Source: a virus
Reading direction: 5' to 3' (one strand)
IMG/VR virus record: IMGVR_UViG_3300019763_000001
Coordinates: 1 to 64,000 of that record
DNA length: 64,000 nt
Below are positions 45,501 through 55,087 of this stretch, one piece after another. Made by a program: the position numbers and the translations under genes. Numbering within the stretch: position 1 is the stretch's first letter; every line of letters begins with the position of its first letter. A model generated the notes under the pieces. It searched no databases. It was given only the letters and a program-made list of their open reading frames with translations, and was not told the origin of the DNA.

Positions 45501-47452
45501 ACATCATCCTCTTCATCGTCAATATCATTGCTATTATTACCACTATCAACTAACCAAACTTTACGTAAATCTGAATAGTTCATGCCATTTTTATCTTTTC
45601 CGCCATTAAATGCAACATCTAATGCAAAATAATCTTCAACATCTTCAACGGTAAGTTGAATCAAATATTTTTCATCACTTAAGTAGCGTTTAAAGTCTTC
45701 TGTTTGGTTACCACCTAGACCTTTTAATCGTGATACTTTCCATGACCCAGATGGACGATTTGCATCCCAAGCTTTGAATTCATCATCTGTGAAGAACTCT
45801 TCAAGTTTTTCACTTTTACCTGTACCCTTTCGAGCAATATAAATCGGTGTTCTTAAAATGTACAATCGCCCATCTTCAAGTAACTTAGGCCAGAATTTAT
45901 GGAACAAGTTAACCAAAAGACCAGAAATAGAAGCACCGAATTGATCAGCATCAGTTGCAAACACGAAACGACCAAACCGCAATCCATTCTCAAAGGTAGG
46001 TTCAATATCAGCACGTACAGATGCTCCAGAAATTACACAAATTTGCTGAAACTCTTTGTTAGCCATAACCTTACGTTTACTATTCTTACGAACATTGATC
46101 ACACGTCCACGCAATGGATAAAATCCTTGTAAATTTCGATCTGCCGCAGCTGCCATTGGTTTTGCTGCCGATTTACCTTCCGTCAAAAATAGAGTGCAAT
46201 CTTCACGCTTACGTGAGTTAGCATCACTAAATCCTTCAATACGTCTTGGATCATCTTTCTTTAGCTGTTTTTCTAGCGCTTTAGCTTCTCGCTCTTCCTC
46301 TGCAAATTGTTTAGCTCTTGCTAATTCGATGAGAGTTTCAACTGCTTCAGATTTCAAGATGTTGTCGATAAATTCATCACTTGGATTCCACGTTGTACCA
46401 TACGTTATAGGAGCATTAATCAACTCTTCTTTTGTTTGGGAATTGTATCGGGGTTTATCAACGTTTGATTCCATCATCAACTGTAAATGTTGTTTTATGA
46501 CAGCTGGTTTAAAATCTTGCCCTGTTTCTTCCAAAATATGGTTACGAACGCTTCCGATAATTTTAGAGATAACGTACTCAACATTAGTACCGCCTTTGAA
46601 ATTGTTAGTACAGTTTGTCAAAGTTAAGCTAAAATCAAAATCATCAATATCTGTTTTCAGAATTGCAATTTTCCAATCATCACTCTCTGAATATGAATAT
46701 TGCTTACCTAGCATTTTTACATAATCTTCAAACGAATTTAAGTTAATCAATTCATCATTGAAGTATACGTTTAAATTAGGACAACAAGCTGCAATATCAT
46801 AAACCCTACGTTCTAAGATTTTGAATGTATTGTCGTCGATACCTTTCATATTCAAGCGGTCAAAGTCAGCAAGGTATGTAATTGTGGTTCCATTATTGGA
46901 ATCATCTGTAACAACCTCATCACTCATTGCTGTTGAGTTATCTGTATAAGTTCGCTGATAACGCTTTTTGCCATCACATGTATCGACAGTAAATTTCTTA
47001 GATAATAGAGTTACGAGACTTGCACCTTCACCATTTTGCCCAGTACCTCTATTTTTATATTCAGCTTCATCGTTGAATGAATCACCAGAATGTAGCTCAT
47101 AAAATAGCATGTGGGGTAGGTAGCAATTCTCAACTTTATGAATAACAACAGGAATACCCCCATCATCATACACTGAAATTTCGCCAGTAACTTTATCGAC
47201 GCTTACTCTAATCTCTTTCATATGTGCACCATCTGGTGTACGAGAGTGGTCTGAAGAGTTAGTTAAAATTTCATCAAATAGCTTAATGAAAGCAGGAGTG
47301 AACGTTAAATCTTGGAGCACCAATTTTCCACTTTCAATAACATATACACCGAACGTATCTTGTAGAACTGAACCGATATATCGCGCTGGGCGCTTAAGTA
47401 CTTTCTCTCGTTCGGTAAGCTTAACCCACCGAGACTCGACTGAATTAGTCAT
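45497..47452 (-). CDS. 39: Topoisomerase II large subunit, gp39(+60)-like
   Basis: 651 residues from ATG 47452 (MTNSVESRW) after GGAGAAG. GHKL ATPase (EILTNSSDHSRT, DDGGIPV, RGTGQNGEGASL), transducer, and TOPRIM (LFLTEGKSAAKP, FATDADQFGASI). T4 splits this protein into gp39 and gp60; here it is one gene, without the 50-base bypass of T4 gene 60. Confidence 0.93.
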   Translation of the reverse strand: MTNSVESRWVKLTEREKVLKRPARYIGSVLQDTFGVYVIESGKLVLQDLTFTPAFIKLFDEILTNSSDHSRTPDGAHMKEIRVSVDKVTGEISVYDDGGIPVVIHKVENCYLPHMLFYELHSGDSFNDEAEYKNRGTGQNGEGASLVTLLSKKFTVDTCDGKKRYQRTYTDNSTAMSDEVVTDDSNNGTTITYLADFDRLNMKGIDDNTFKILERRVYDIAACCPNLNVYFNDELINLNSFEDYVKMLGKQYSYSESDDWKIAILKTDIDDFDFSLTLTNCTNNFKGGTNVEYVISKIIGSVRNHILEETGQDFKPAVIKQHLQLMMESNVDKPRYNSQTKEELINAPITYGTTWNPSDEFIDNILKSEAVETLIELARAKQFAEEEREAKALEKQLKKDDPRRIEGFSDANSRKREDCTLFLTEGKSAAKPMAAAADRNLQGFYPLRGRVINVRKNSKRKVMANKEFQQICVISGASVRADIEPTFENGLRFGRFVFATDADQFGASISGLLVNLFHKFWPKLLEDGRLYILRTPIYIARKGTGKSEKLEEFFTDDEFKAWDANRPSGSWKVSRLKGLGGNQTEDFKRYLSDEKYLIQLTVEDVEDYFALDVAFNGGKDKNGMNYSDLRKVWLVDSGNNSNDIDDEEDDV

Positions 47453-47783
47453 TCGTTTTCTTCTCCTTTTGTAAATCATGCATCCATAAAGAGATGCATT
47501 CAATTAGATCAACACCGTAGATTAGATCATTGTCTTTATATTGTAGAGTTTGCATAACGCGACCATCTACATTGTCTTTATCGATGATAACACCAAACTT
47601 TTCAGTAATCAACGCTCTCAAGCTAAACATAAACTCTTTTTTATCATGAGACTCTGAAAACCATTTATCTAAGTTAGATTCAAAGAATCGAATTTGTGCT
47701 TTAGAATTGATAGAGCTAAGATTGTGCTCAATGAACATTTCAATGGTCTTTACGATAACATTTTCAACATATACACTAATCAT
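47445..47783 (-). CDS. Hypothetical protein, 112 aa
   Basis: Helical soluble protein (MISVYVENVIVKTIEMFIE). Overlaps gp39 by 8 bases and sits next to its own upstream gene, so same operon. Not recognised. Confidence 0.65.
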   Translation of the reverse strand: MISVYVENVIVKTIEMFIEHNLSSINSKAQIRFFESNLDKWFSESHDKKEFMFSLRALITEKFGVIIDKDNVDGRVMQTLQYKDNDLIYGVDLIECISLWMHDLQKEKKTND

Positions 47784-47784
47784 G

Positions 47785-48369
47785 TTACTTCACCTTATTG
47801 AGTTTAATAGTAGATAGTTTAGAAGCTTTTTTACATTTTTTGTACAAATCGTGATTAGATTTTTTAGTTTTAATATCATCAATCACATTCGTAACAAAAC
47901 AACGAGAAAATACTTTAGAAGATTTTTCAAATTCTATAACAAGATTTTCAACTCCAATGAAAGATAGATCACCCACATTCAATGGAAACTCGCAAGTAAG
48001 CTTTAAATTATTTTCTGTGCGCAGTTCAACATTATCATAGAATGAGTTACCTAAAAATAGATATAATCTTCTTACTCCATTTTCAGCTATAACGACTATA
48101 GTATAGAGTGTTTCTGTGTCAATTCTAAAATCGTTTCTCACCATTCTACACAAGTTTGCTTCATATGCAACAATATTATCATTATCATTTGGTTTAAATT
48201 TCCTGACATAAACACCATCTTTACGAAAAATATCTGTCAATTTCTCAACTGTTAACAATTTCAATTTTTCGCTTTCTACTGTGTAGTTGTTATCGCCAAT
48301 GTCAAATAACAGCTTGAAGTTGTAAATTAGTTTTTTAAGCATCTTCATATCAAAACTCCATTGCGGCAA
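47785..48369 (-). CDS. Hypothetical protein, 194 aa
   Basis: Basic protein rich in Lys and Asn (MPQWSFDMKMLKKLIYNF). No motif recognised. Overlaps the next gene by 20 bases. Confidence 0.6.
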   Translation of the reverse strand: MPQWSFDMKMLKKLIYNFKLLFDIGDNNYTVESEKLKLLTVEKLTDIFRKDGVYVRKFKPNDNDNIVAYEANLCRMVRNDFRIDTETLYTIVVIAENGVRRLYLFLGNSFYDNVELRTENNLKLTCEFPLNVGDLSFIGVENLVIEFEKSSKVFSRCFVTNVIDDIKTKKSNHDLYKKCKKASKLSTIKLNKVK

Positions 48370-48709
48370 ATGCGTTACAGGTTGGGTATGCGTTAATGTC
48401 TAGCTCACTCCATAGAATATCATCTCTATCCTTCAATTCATTAATAATTGAGGTTGAGGTTAATTCATCGAATGATAGCATCTCGCCCTTTTTCTTAAGA
48501 TCAACATCTTCAATCCATCCTTTTAGAATGATGACAAAACCAGATGTTTTGACCATTCTAATAGCTTTGCGTTTTCCCTTAAGCTTATAGGTAATCTTAA
48601 CGGCAGAGTTATACTGTGCATATTTAGAACGTTCAATGCTAACTAAGTTAATCAAACGAGAAACAGGAAAGCCGAATTCGTTAATTGTTACTAAAGTTGC
48701 CTTTTGCAT
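48350..48709 (-). CDS. Hypothetical protein, 119 aa
   Basis: Begins MQKATLVTINEFGFPVSRLI; basic N-terminal half, acidic C-terminal half. A promoter-like TATAAT (minus, about 48755) lies upstream with TTGATT 15 bases further. Not recognised. Confidence 0.65.
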   Translation of the reverse strand: MQKATLVTINEFGFPVSRLINLVSIERSKYAQYNSAVKITYKLKGKRKAIRMVKTSGFVIILKGWIEDVDLKKKGEMLSFDELTSTSIINELKDRDDILWSELDINAYPTCNAFAAMEF

Positions 48710-48828
48710 AATATTGTCTCTTTCTTGTCTTTGTTGATATATTGTATATATTATAGAAATTGATTTGATAAATCAAGAGAGAATGGACAAAAACAGAAAT
48801 TATTTTTGTCCATATATGGATATATATA

Positions 48829-49404
48829 TTAAGGAGTGAAAGAAGGATCTTTCGAGCTATTGTCGCTGTTATCTGAATTGTTTGAATTGTCGCTGTTATC
48901 TGAATTGTTTGAATTGTCGCTGTTATCTGAATTGTTTGAATTATCGCTGTTGTTTGAGCTATCACTAAATTGTGAATTATCCAAAGATGTGTTTGATCCA
49001 GAGCTTCTATTGATAATAGTTGCACCATCACCAGCTTGAATGGAACCTGCACCATCCATTGCCTTATCTAATATCTTGGACGCTGCATATCCACCTACAC
49101 CGAATTTCAACAATCCTGCTGCATCTCTAGAAATGCTCTTAATTGCACTTGATGCACCTTCACCCTGAACAACACTCTCAACTTTATCTAGTGCATTAGG
49201 ATTCGCAATCTTTAGATGACAATCATTTGGATCTTGTGAGACGCAAGAAAATCCTTTCATGTCAACCAGCAGAGTTTCAGCAGCTTTAGCTTTAGCTTTA
49301 ACCACCTCTTCCTGTGCATAGTAGAATGAATCTGGTGGATTTAAAAAAGAGCACCCGCTTATTAAAGGAATTAACGCGATTAATCCCATCATTAATTTTT
49401 TCAT
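48829..49404 (-). CDS. Lipoprotein with SDNSNN repeats
   Basis: 191 residues from ATG 49404. Signal peptide with lipobox LISGC (Cys about residue 18), so a lipid-anchored envelope protein. A helical Ala-rich middle, then a Ser/Asn/Asp tail made of 9-residue units (SDNSNNSDN). Could be an outer-membrane spanin-like or superinfection protein, but no evidence decides. Start overlaps the upstream gene's stop. Confidence 0.75.
   Translation of the reverse strand: MKKLMMGLIALIPLISGCSFLNPPDSFYYAQEEVVKAKAKAAETLLVDMKGFSCVSQDPNDCHLKIANPNALDKVESVVQGEGASSAIKSISRDAAGLLKFGVGGYAASKILDKAMDGAGSIQAGDGATIINRSSGSNTSLDNSQFSDSSNNSDNSNNSDNSDNSNNSDNSDNSNNSDNSDNSSKDPSFTP
48860..48945 (-). repeat. 27-bp tandem repeats in lipoprotein gene
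   Basis: About three nearly identical 27-base units (9 codons) encode the Ser/Asn/Asp tail; in-frame length allows copy change. Confidence 0.8.
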
Positions 49405-49961
49405 TGGTATAACCATCCTATCAATTTGATTAATATTTTCTCATATAGAGTTTGTTTTTTCGAAGTTACAGTTTTTTCTTCATATTTCATCTCCTCTATC
49501 TTATGAACAGTAGGGTCCAGAACTTTGGCTATTATTTGATCATCACTAAGCTTGCACTTTTTAGGAACCGTCAAATCATTAATAATTCTCTCTCTAACAA
49601 CACCTTCTTTTGTCTTAGTGTATGTACACTGTGAAATCCAATACATAACTAAGTGGTTATCGCTCATCCAAGGTGTAATGTTGCTATCACTAACATGAAT
49701 CTCACAGCATATAGGATCAGTTACTTCCCTACTATTACCAGGAACTGTTTTCCTAACAAGCTTTATAAACAATCCATCTTGTTCAATGACTGTGAAGCTA
49801 TCTTCAAAATGCTCGTATATTTGATAATTAGTTTCACTTACATATTTAGTTTCATCTAACATATCAAATACAATGAAATTCGATATCTTCTTTATTTGAT
49901 TGAATGCTAGATCAACGTTAGTCACATTAACTTGTTTCTGATTATTCTTCACATTCCACAA
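49401..49961 (-). CDS. Hypothetical protein, 186 aa
   Basis: Soluble protein (MWNVKNNQKQVNVTNVDLAF), possibly with a C-terminal amphipathic helix (LYEKILIKLIGWLYQ). Cotranscribed with the lipoprotein. Not recognised. Confidence 0.6.
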   Translation of the reverse strand: MWNVKNNQKQVNVTNVDLAFNQIKKISNFIVFDMLDETKYVSETNYQIYEHFEDSFTVIEQDGLFIKLVRKTVPGNSREVTDPICCEIHVSDSNITPWMSDNHLVMYWISQCTYTKTKEGVVRERIINDLTVPKKCKLSDDQIIAKVLDPTVHKIEEMKYEEKTVTSKKQTLYEKILIKLIGWLYQ

Positions 49962-49976
49962 TTTTTCATTCCCCGT

Positions 49977-49984
49977 TATAAATA
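49977..49984 (+). promoter_or_regulatory. T4-type late promoter TATAAATA
   Basis: Exact late element 35 bases before the tube-fold gene. Confidence 0.75.
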
Positions 49985-50018
49985 ATAATATTTAAGAGCA
50001 TAAACGGAGTTACAACAA

Positions 50019-50582
50019 ATGTCAAATGAAGATATTAAGCAAAATATTAATAATGCTAGAAGACAGAATGCTGTTGTTAATTTCACACGATTGAAAGATA
50101 TCATGTATAAAGCTGTTAGTTATTCGCTTCCAGAATCGACTATCGCATTTAATGATTTTACAGCAGGTGATAGAAAGGTATTGGATGCAGGATCTGTGCT
50201 AACGTTCGGACCATTGACAATAACATTCATTGCAGATGAAGACTTATCAAATTGGATAACTATGTTAGAGTGGCAGAAAGTGTTAGCTAGCGGTAAAGAC
50301 AAAAAAGGTATGTTTTCACTTCCTGGTGATATCGGTAGAAGTAGAGAGAGCGATTGCACAATATTCATTCTAAGCAACGCATTGAATACACAGGGTGTAA
50401 CACTAACATATACTGGCGTTAAATTAGAAACATTGGGATCGTTAGAATATGGTTATGATGACGAACAAAATCCAGTTGTGAAATTTACATGCAATTTTGT
50501 TGTTGAGGATGTGTTGGTTGGAACACCATGTAATCATGATGTCCCAAGTGATGATGGAATAGCTCCAGACTGTATTATATGA
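50019..50582 (+). CDS. Tail tube-fold structural protein
   Basis: 187 residues. VLTFGPLTITFIADEDLSNWITMLEWQ is the pattern of the tail tube/gp54 fold strand pair and helix. With its own late promoter and + orientation it is a structural gene; a gp19-like tube protein or an internal tail completion protein are both possible. No other tube protein lies in the window. Confidence 0.6.
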   Translation: MSNEDIKQNINNARRQNAVVNFTRLKDIMYKAVSYSLPESTIAFNDFTAGDRKVLDAGSVLTFGPLTITFIADEDLSNWITMLEWQKVLASGKDKKGMFSLPGDIGRSRESDCTIFILSNALNTQGVTLTYTGVKLETLGSLEYGYDDEQNPVVKFTCNFVVEDVLVGTPCNHDVPSDDGIAPDCII

Positions 50583-51053
50583 TCAACCTTTTTCTGTAAA
50601 GATTTGATTCATATATGTTCGATAGCCTTCCATTTTCCATAGATTGTTAATAGCATCTTCACGAGCTTTCTTCATTGACATCTCGCGAGCAAGATCTGCA
50701 TTGAAGTTATCGGGTGATATAGTTTGACTATCACCTTGACCGACATTAAACGTCCCTAGACGTGCGATACAAATCATATGATTTTGAGCAAGTTTCGTGA
50801 AATCGTAAGTTAACTGATTAACGTATGAATCAATCTGCTCTTTACTTACACGCAACGCATCAAGACCTAGTTCCTCGATGCGTTTTTCAACATATCGGTC
50901 AAACTCATCATTATTCATATCATCTAAATCATTACGAAGTTTAATCCGCTTGAGTTCAGATAGAGCCTCGTTAGTCTTTTCACTAACTTCAGTTAACTCT
51001 TTTTTAGCTTTAACAGCAATGTCTTTCATTTCTTTACGTAAATTATCTAACAT
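50583..51053 (-). CDS. Gp49-family phage protein
   Basis: 156 residues from ATG 51053 (AAGGAG nine bases before). A coiled-coil first half, then MICIARLGTFNVGQGDSQTISPDNFNADLAREMSMKKAREDAINNLWKMEGY, resembling the phage Gp49-like family of unknown function. Ends head-to-end with the + gene (adjacent stops). Confidence 0.7.
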   Translation of the reverse strand: MLDNLRKEMKDIAVKAKKELTEVSEKTNEALSELKRIKLRNDLDDMNNDEFDRYVEKRIEELGLDALRVSKEQIDSYVNQLTYDFTKLAQNHMICIARLGTFNVGQGDSQTISPDNFNADLAREMSMKKAREDAINNLWKMEGYRTYMNQIFTEKG

Positions 51054-51069
51054 AAACTTATTCTCCTTT

Positions 51070-51501
51070 TTAAGCAGGATATATGAGTTGGTCAAATTTC
51101 TGAATAACCATACCCAATTTCCTATAATCTTCTAAGTGATCAGATTCTTTGTATTCATCTAAATATACCACTCTAGATACCCCAGCTTGATACAACTTAG
51201 AGAGACAACCTTCACATGGCGATAATGTAACGTATACAGTCGATCCTTTAGCTGAAACACCTTCTCTAAGCATTTTCATAAAACAATTCATTTCAGCGTG
51301 AATAACTCTATCTGTTGTCAATCCACTTTCTGGGCATTCACAAACATTCTGCATACCGCTAGGTGTTCCATTGAATCCAGTAAACATTCCAGAATTTTCA
51401 GTCACTACAACAGCACCAACTTGTTTTCTGGTTGCGTATGACTCTTTACTAATTCTAATAGCAAAGTCCATATACAATTTATCTGTTCTATGCAAATTCA
51501 A
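51070..51501 (-). CDS. cd: dCMP deaminase
   Basis: 143 residues: catalytic RVIHAEMNC and zinc ligands SPCEGCLSKL. Supplies dUMP for thymidylate synthase. Typical T4-like length (193 in T4) is longer. Confidence 0.93.
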   Translation of the reverse strand: MNLHRTDKLYMDFAIRISKESYATRKQVGAVVVTENSGMFTGFNGTPSGMQNVCECPESGLTTDRVIHAEMNCFMKMLREGVSAKGSTVYVTLSPCEGCLSKLYQAGVSRVVYLDEYKESDHLEDYRKLGMVIQKFDQLIYPA

Positions 51502-51502
51502 T

Positions 51503-51709
51503 TCATTTATCCTCTTTATGCAATTCCAAAGCTCTTTTATGACTTAATAGCGCTTTAGAAATCTCTTCACATTGTTGCATCATAGACATATTACAACGAT
51601 CAAAAGTACCGTCTTTAACTGATTGATAAGCCCCTTTTAGAATCAATCCTGTTTTTAATACAGCATCGGTAGCATCTTTACATTTAATGGATTTGATAAC
51701 ATTGCTCAT
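51503..51709 (-). CDS. Hypothetical protein, 68 aa
   Basis: Helical small protein (MSNVIKSIKCKDATDA). Overlaps its upstream neighbour by 4 bases. Not recognised. Confidence 0.6.
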   Translation of the reverse strand: MSNVIKSIKCKDATDAVLKTGLILKGAYQSVKDGTFDRCNMSMMQQCEEISKALLSHKRALELHKEDK

Positions 51710-52116
51710 ACTATGATCTTCCCATCATTTGGTAGAATAATCCCTGCTGAGTCATCCTGCTCTTGATCATTCATTTTAGCGTTTTCTTTTTGGGCAGCGA
51801 AGTAATTCAGCGCGGCATTAGCTTGAGCTTCTAGATATCCAAACATCTCTGGATTCGTTTTAGCTAAGTGTAGCCCTAAGTGTGCACCCATTTCAGGATT
51901 CACTTCATTAATATCAGCATATGGTGTTGGTGTAGAAACGACCATAATTCTAGGGCTATCATCTGTTGATCCCTCTAGGATATTAACGTTAACATCTAAC
52001 GTTCTAACAATACGTTCATGATATTCCTCGTGAGTTTCATCACTTCGTTGACGTTCAACTGATTCAGGAACGATGAAAGTGTTCATGATACGGTGCTGTT
52101 TGTTTTCTTGTGTCAT
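51706..52116 (-). CDS. Hypothetical protein, 136 aa
   Basis: Start at ATG 52116 (MTQENKQHR) after AAGGAGAG; the frame runs 24 codons further upstream without support. Acidic, soluble. Not recognised. Confidence 0.65.
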   Translation of the reverse strand: MTQENKQHRIMNTFIVPESVERQRSDETHEEYHERIVRTLDVNVNILEGSTDDSPRIMVVSTPTPYADINEVNPEMGAHLGLHLAKTNPEMFGYLEAQANAALNYFAAQKENAKMNDQEQDDSAGIILPNDGKIIV

Positions 52117-52126
52117 ATATCTCTCC

Positions 52127-52357
52127 TTAACGCTTCTTTTTAGGTTTTTTGACAGAAGTATTTTTCTTCTTTTTAGGTTTTTTGACATAAGTATTATTTT
52201 TCTTTTTGGTTATCTTCGATTTGTGTTTTTCTCTACTTTGTAATTCTAACCTATGTTTATTAACTTCTGTATTATTATTGTTTTCAATAAGTTCTTTAGC
52301 GATAATTGATGCTGCTATAGCTGCGCTACCAATAGCAATACCCGAACCTATTGACAA
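52127..52357 (-). CDS. Lys-rich protein with hydrophobic segment, 76 aa
   Basis: No ATG in frame; TTG 52357 (LSIGSGIAIGSAAIAASIIAKEL) is the best start, with GAGAAG upstream. A hydrophobic N-terminal segment and a Lys-rich tail (KKPKKKKNTSVKKPKKKR) with near-perfect repeats. The open frame extends back through about 35 codons, so the true start is uncertain. Confidence 0.4.
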   Translation of the reverse strand: MSIGSGIAIGSAAIAASIIAKELIENNNNTEVNKHRLELQSREKHKSKITKKKNNTYVKKPKKKKNTSVKKPKKKR

Positions 52358-52440
52358 ATCTTTATCTTCTCTTTTAACTTCATCTTTATCTGAATGAGAA
52401 GTTGAGGCTGCATTTAATGCAACCCCATTTTCAGATGATG

Positions 52441-53361
52441 TTACTTTGCTGAGTAAAGCTTATCTGCAACAATATCAACCAATTCACTGGTAACTTTGCT
52501 ATCACTCAAATCAGTTGCAATAAAGCCATAGCTTTTAAGTTCGATTACCTCTACCTCTTTGTGATCACCAATCAAAGAATGTAATCGTGTACCGGATAGC
52601 TTAATATCAACGAACTTGTATACTGGCTTATTTCGATATTCAAAGTTATTGAATTGATTATCAACCGCTTCACCAATAGCAAGCTTATCTGCATACTTTA
52701 GAACGTCATTACTCAATGAACCTGCAACAATAAGCATTCCTACAATTTTGTTGTCGTGATTCATTGTCTCACCATTTGCTGCGATTCTCAAGCCTTCATT
52801 TGGGTTACGAGCATAAACGACATTCTTACCATCTTTAGTGAACTTTTTATATCCAGAATCAGATTTTGCCCAATTCTCAATAGTTAACATAGTTCCAGAA
52901 TCTTTGACGACGACGATACTTTCATCTGATTTGATATCACCGAAATCATCTCTATCATGTTCACGATTATATAGCCACCACGTATATTCTGTTGGCCCAG
53001 GAACCAATGTGAATTCGCGTGTCGGATTTGATAATATGAATGCTTCAATTTGAGCAACACCTGCATCAATTTCTTTATTCTCAAACGCTTCTATGATCTT
53101 TGATGAACCATTGTAGTTTTCTACGAAAGCGTCGTAAACGTATTTTGATCGTCGATCTTTACGAGAATCACTGCGATATAGGCCGTTTACATGAGAAGCA
53201 ACTCGCTTCATAGCTCTATCATAAGTGAATCCTTCGTTTCCTGCACCTAATCCAATTTCAATGACCTTCTTATCTTCAAGAGGAATGTCATTTGAAGCTA
53301 GAGCTGGAATAGAAAAAGCTGCTGCTACAGACATAGCGATTGCTACTAATATTTTTTTCAT
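52441..53361 (-). CDS. Periplasmic TAXI-like solute-binding protein
   Basis: 306 residues with a signal peptide (MKKILVAIAMSVAAAFSIPALA). EIGLGAGNEGFTYDRAMKRVASHVNG, GSSKIIEAFENKEIDAGVAQIEAF resembles TAXI-type TRAP periplasmic receptors. No transporter genes adjacent. Phage use could be nutrient capture or blocking of a receptor. Family call is moderate. Confidence 0.6.
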   Translation of the reverse strand: MKKILVAIAMSVAAAFSIPALASNDIPLEDKKVIEIGLGAGNEGFTYDRAMKRVASHVNGLYRSDSRKDRRSKYVYDAFVENYNGSSKIIEAFENKEIDAGVAQIEAFILSNPTREFTLVPGPTEYTWWLYNREHDRDDFGDIKSDESIVVVKDSGTMLTIENWAKSDSGYKKFTKDGKNVVYARNPNEGLRIAANGETMNHDNKIVGMLIVAGSLSNDVLKYADKLAIGEAVDNQFNNFEYRNKPVYKFVDIKLSGTRLHSLIGDHKEVEVIELKSYGFIATDLSDSKVTSELVDIVADKLYSAK

Positions 53362-53417
53362 AAGTTAAATCTCCAATTTTTTTGTTTAAATTTGTATCGT
53401 TTATATTTTATCGAAAG

Positions 53418-53807
53418 TTACTTACATGACCCACTTTCAATCGAAATTAAGTTAGGGAACATACTTAAGAATGGTGAACGATGATCAATCTCGGTTATAC
53501 AAACATATTCCCCCCGTTGAACTCCAGCAACTTTAGCCCGATCATTATCATTCACCCAATATAGTGTATTAAGAAATGAATTGTCTCGCACTTCAATTGA
53601 CCTAGATTTTGTTTTATCTGAATGCCATTCAGTTTGAGGTACAACGGAAATAACTAATCGATCCTTTTCAGCATGTAACTTCTCTTCTAACACTGCTGTA
53701 TACACATCTTTCGTTAGATGTGAATGCAGCGTAACTAAAGATGATGTTATTAAAAAACCAATCACAATTCCGATAGAATATCCTAAGATTTTAAACTTCT
53801 TTTTCAT
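53418..53807 (-). CDS. Membrane-anchored hypothetical protein, 129 aa
   Basis: N-terminal membrane segment (residues 8-26, ILGYSIGIVIGFLITSSLV), periplasmic rest ending in a Cys. Not recognised. Confidence 0.65.
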   Translation of the reverse strand: MKKKFKILGYSIGIVIGFLITSSLVTLHSHLTKDVYTAVLEEKLHAEKDRLVISVVPQTEWHSDKTKSRSIEVRDNSFLNTLYWVNDNDRAKVAGVQRGEYVCITEIDHRSPFLSMFPNLISIESGSCK

Positions 53808-53811
53808 TCAC

Positions 53812-54369
53812 TTATCTCCTTTTTGCCATTATTTCATCAATTTGTTTACGTGTTTTTAGGTTATAGTTTATATTGCTGTTATCTATACTGCAACAAAAAT
53901 ATCTAGAACTTTCATTATTTTTATTTCCATCACTAACAATAAAGTTTTCGTGCATATGAGCATGAATATTGAAATCACTTTTTCTCATTTCATCAATATG
54001 AATAGGTTCATGTGATAGCAGTACGTTACGCTTGCCTTTCATAAATCCCCTAACATCCACACCAGAAACTAACAACATAGTTAACGCTTGTTTGCGTTCT
54101 AATATGGTGCAACGCTCAAAATCATGATTTCCTGGAATCAGCACAATTTTATTAGTACATGCAAGCAATCGAGGCAAATACTTAATGACAGATTCCATGT
54201 TAGGGAATATATCACCGTGTAAGTATAGAGTATCGCTTTTTGTAACACAACTCTCTATGCAATTGATCACATAATCATCATGTTCTTCCATGCTAGAGAA
54301 TTGTCTTCTAAAATTGCATATATTTCTAGTGAATAGGTGTAGGTCACCAACGTGATATACATCGTTCAT
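53812..54369 (-). CDS. Metallophosphoesterase
   Basis: 185 residues with calcineurin-type motifs: VGDLHLF, LHGDIF, IPGNHDFE, LLSHEP, HAHMHE. Substrate unknown; size is typical of YfcE-like or small phage phosphoesterases. Confidence 0.85.
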   Translation of the reverse strand: MNDVYHVGDLHLFTRNICNFRRQFSSMEEHDDYVINCIESCVTKSDTLYLHGDIFPNMESVIKYLPRLLACTNKIVLIPGNHDFERCTILERKQALTMLLVSGVDVRGFMKGKRNVLLSHEPIHIDEMRKSDFNIHAHMHENFIVSDGNKNNESSRYFCCSIDNSNINYNLKTRKQIDEIMAKRR

Positions 54370-54382
54370 TTGAAATCAAACC

Positions 54383-54733
54383 TCACTCACTCTCATATAG
54401 TGATCTGTAGAAATCCACACCAGAATTCTCGATCAATAATACCTTAAACTCATATGACTGGCGATAATCGCTATAGAACATACAATTAAGCGTATGTGGA
54501 TTTTCGTGAATGTAGCTAGCTATGTTACGTTTGTTATTATGCTTATACTGCTTCTTATTGCTAGTCCACTTAGGGATATACAATTTAAACCAATGTTGAC
54601 GAACAACGTTTTTCTTCAAGTAGTCGTCATAATACTCATATTCAATAAGAACACGCTTATTCCCTCGTTTGATTAGAGTAGCCTTAACGCCACGTGATAT
54701 CTTTCCATCTTCAAAAATTGCAACCTGTTTCAT
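54383..54733 (-). CDS. Hypothetical protein, 116 aa
   Basis: Basic, aromatic protein (MKQVAIFEDGKISRGVKA). Not recognised. Confidence 0.6.
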   Translation of the reverse strand: MKQVAIFEDGKISRGVKATLIKRGNKRVLIEYEYYDDYLKKNVVRQHWFKLYIPKWTSNKKQYKHNNKRNIASYIHENPHTLNCMFYSDYRQSYEFKVLLIENSGVDFYRSLYESE

Positions 54734-54744
54734 ATTATATTATC

Positions 54745-55048
54745 CTAATTTGATGTATTGAAATATTCTTTTATTCTTTCATGAGATAGTGGATCAATCA
54801 CACCATCTCTGTATATTGTAACATGAGCACCATTACTTTCATAGACAGTATATCTAACATCTTTGAAATAACCATCTTTTATCAATGTTAGTAACGATGT
54901 CAATAACATCTCTCTAACCGATTGAGATATTTGTCGTTTTTTGTTTGATATGGCTTTTCCAAAAAATTACAGAATCTTCATGATCACGAGCAACGTGCCC
55001 TTTATCCTTGTCTATCACTATATGAAGCAAATAACTTTTATCAATCAT
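54745..55048 (-). CDS. Hypothetical protein, likely split by UAGA +1 site
   Basis: Joined product 100 residues. Frame 1 from ATG 55048 (MIDKSYLLHIVIDKDKGHVARDHEDSVIF...) stops at UAG 54916-54914; frame 2 gives EMLLTSLLTLIKDGYFKDVRYTVYE and ends at UAG followed by G. Here frame 2 is open back to a T6 run about 50 bases upstream, so a +1 slip or indel at T6 is an alternative and gives a more natural-looking middle (GKAISNKKRQISQSVREM). Function unknown. This is the weakest member of the recoded set. Confidence 0.5.
54913..54916 (-). other. Possible UAGA +1 recoding site
   Basis: Codon 45: ATC GGT TAGA GAG ATG. Alternative shift point is the T6 run at about 54958-54963. Confidence 0.4.
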
Positions 55049-55087
55049 ATATCATTATCCTTCAATGATTATACAATACTAACAAAT

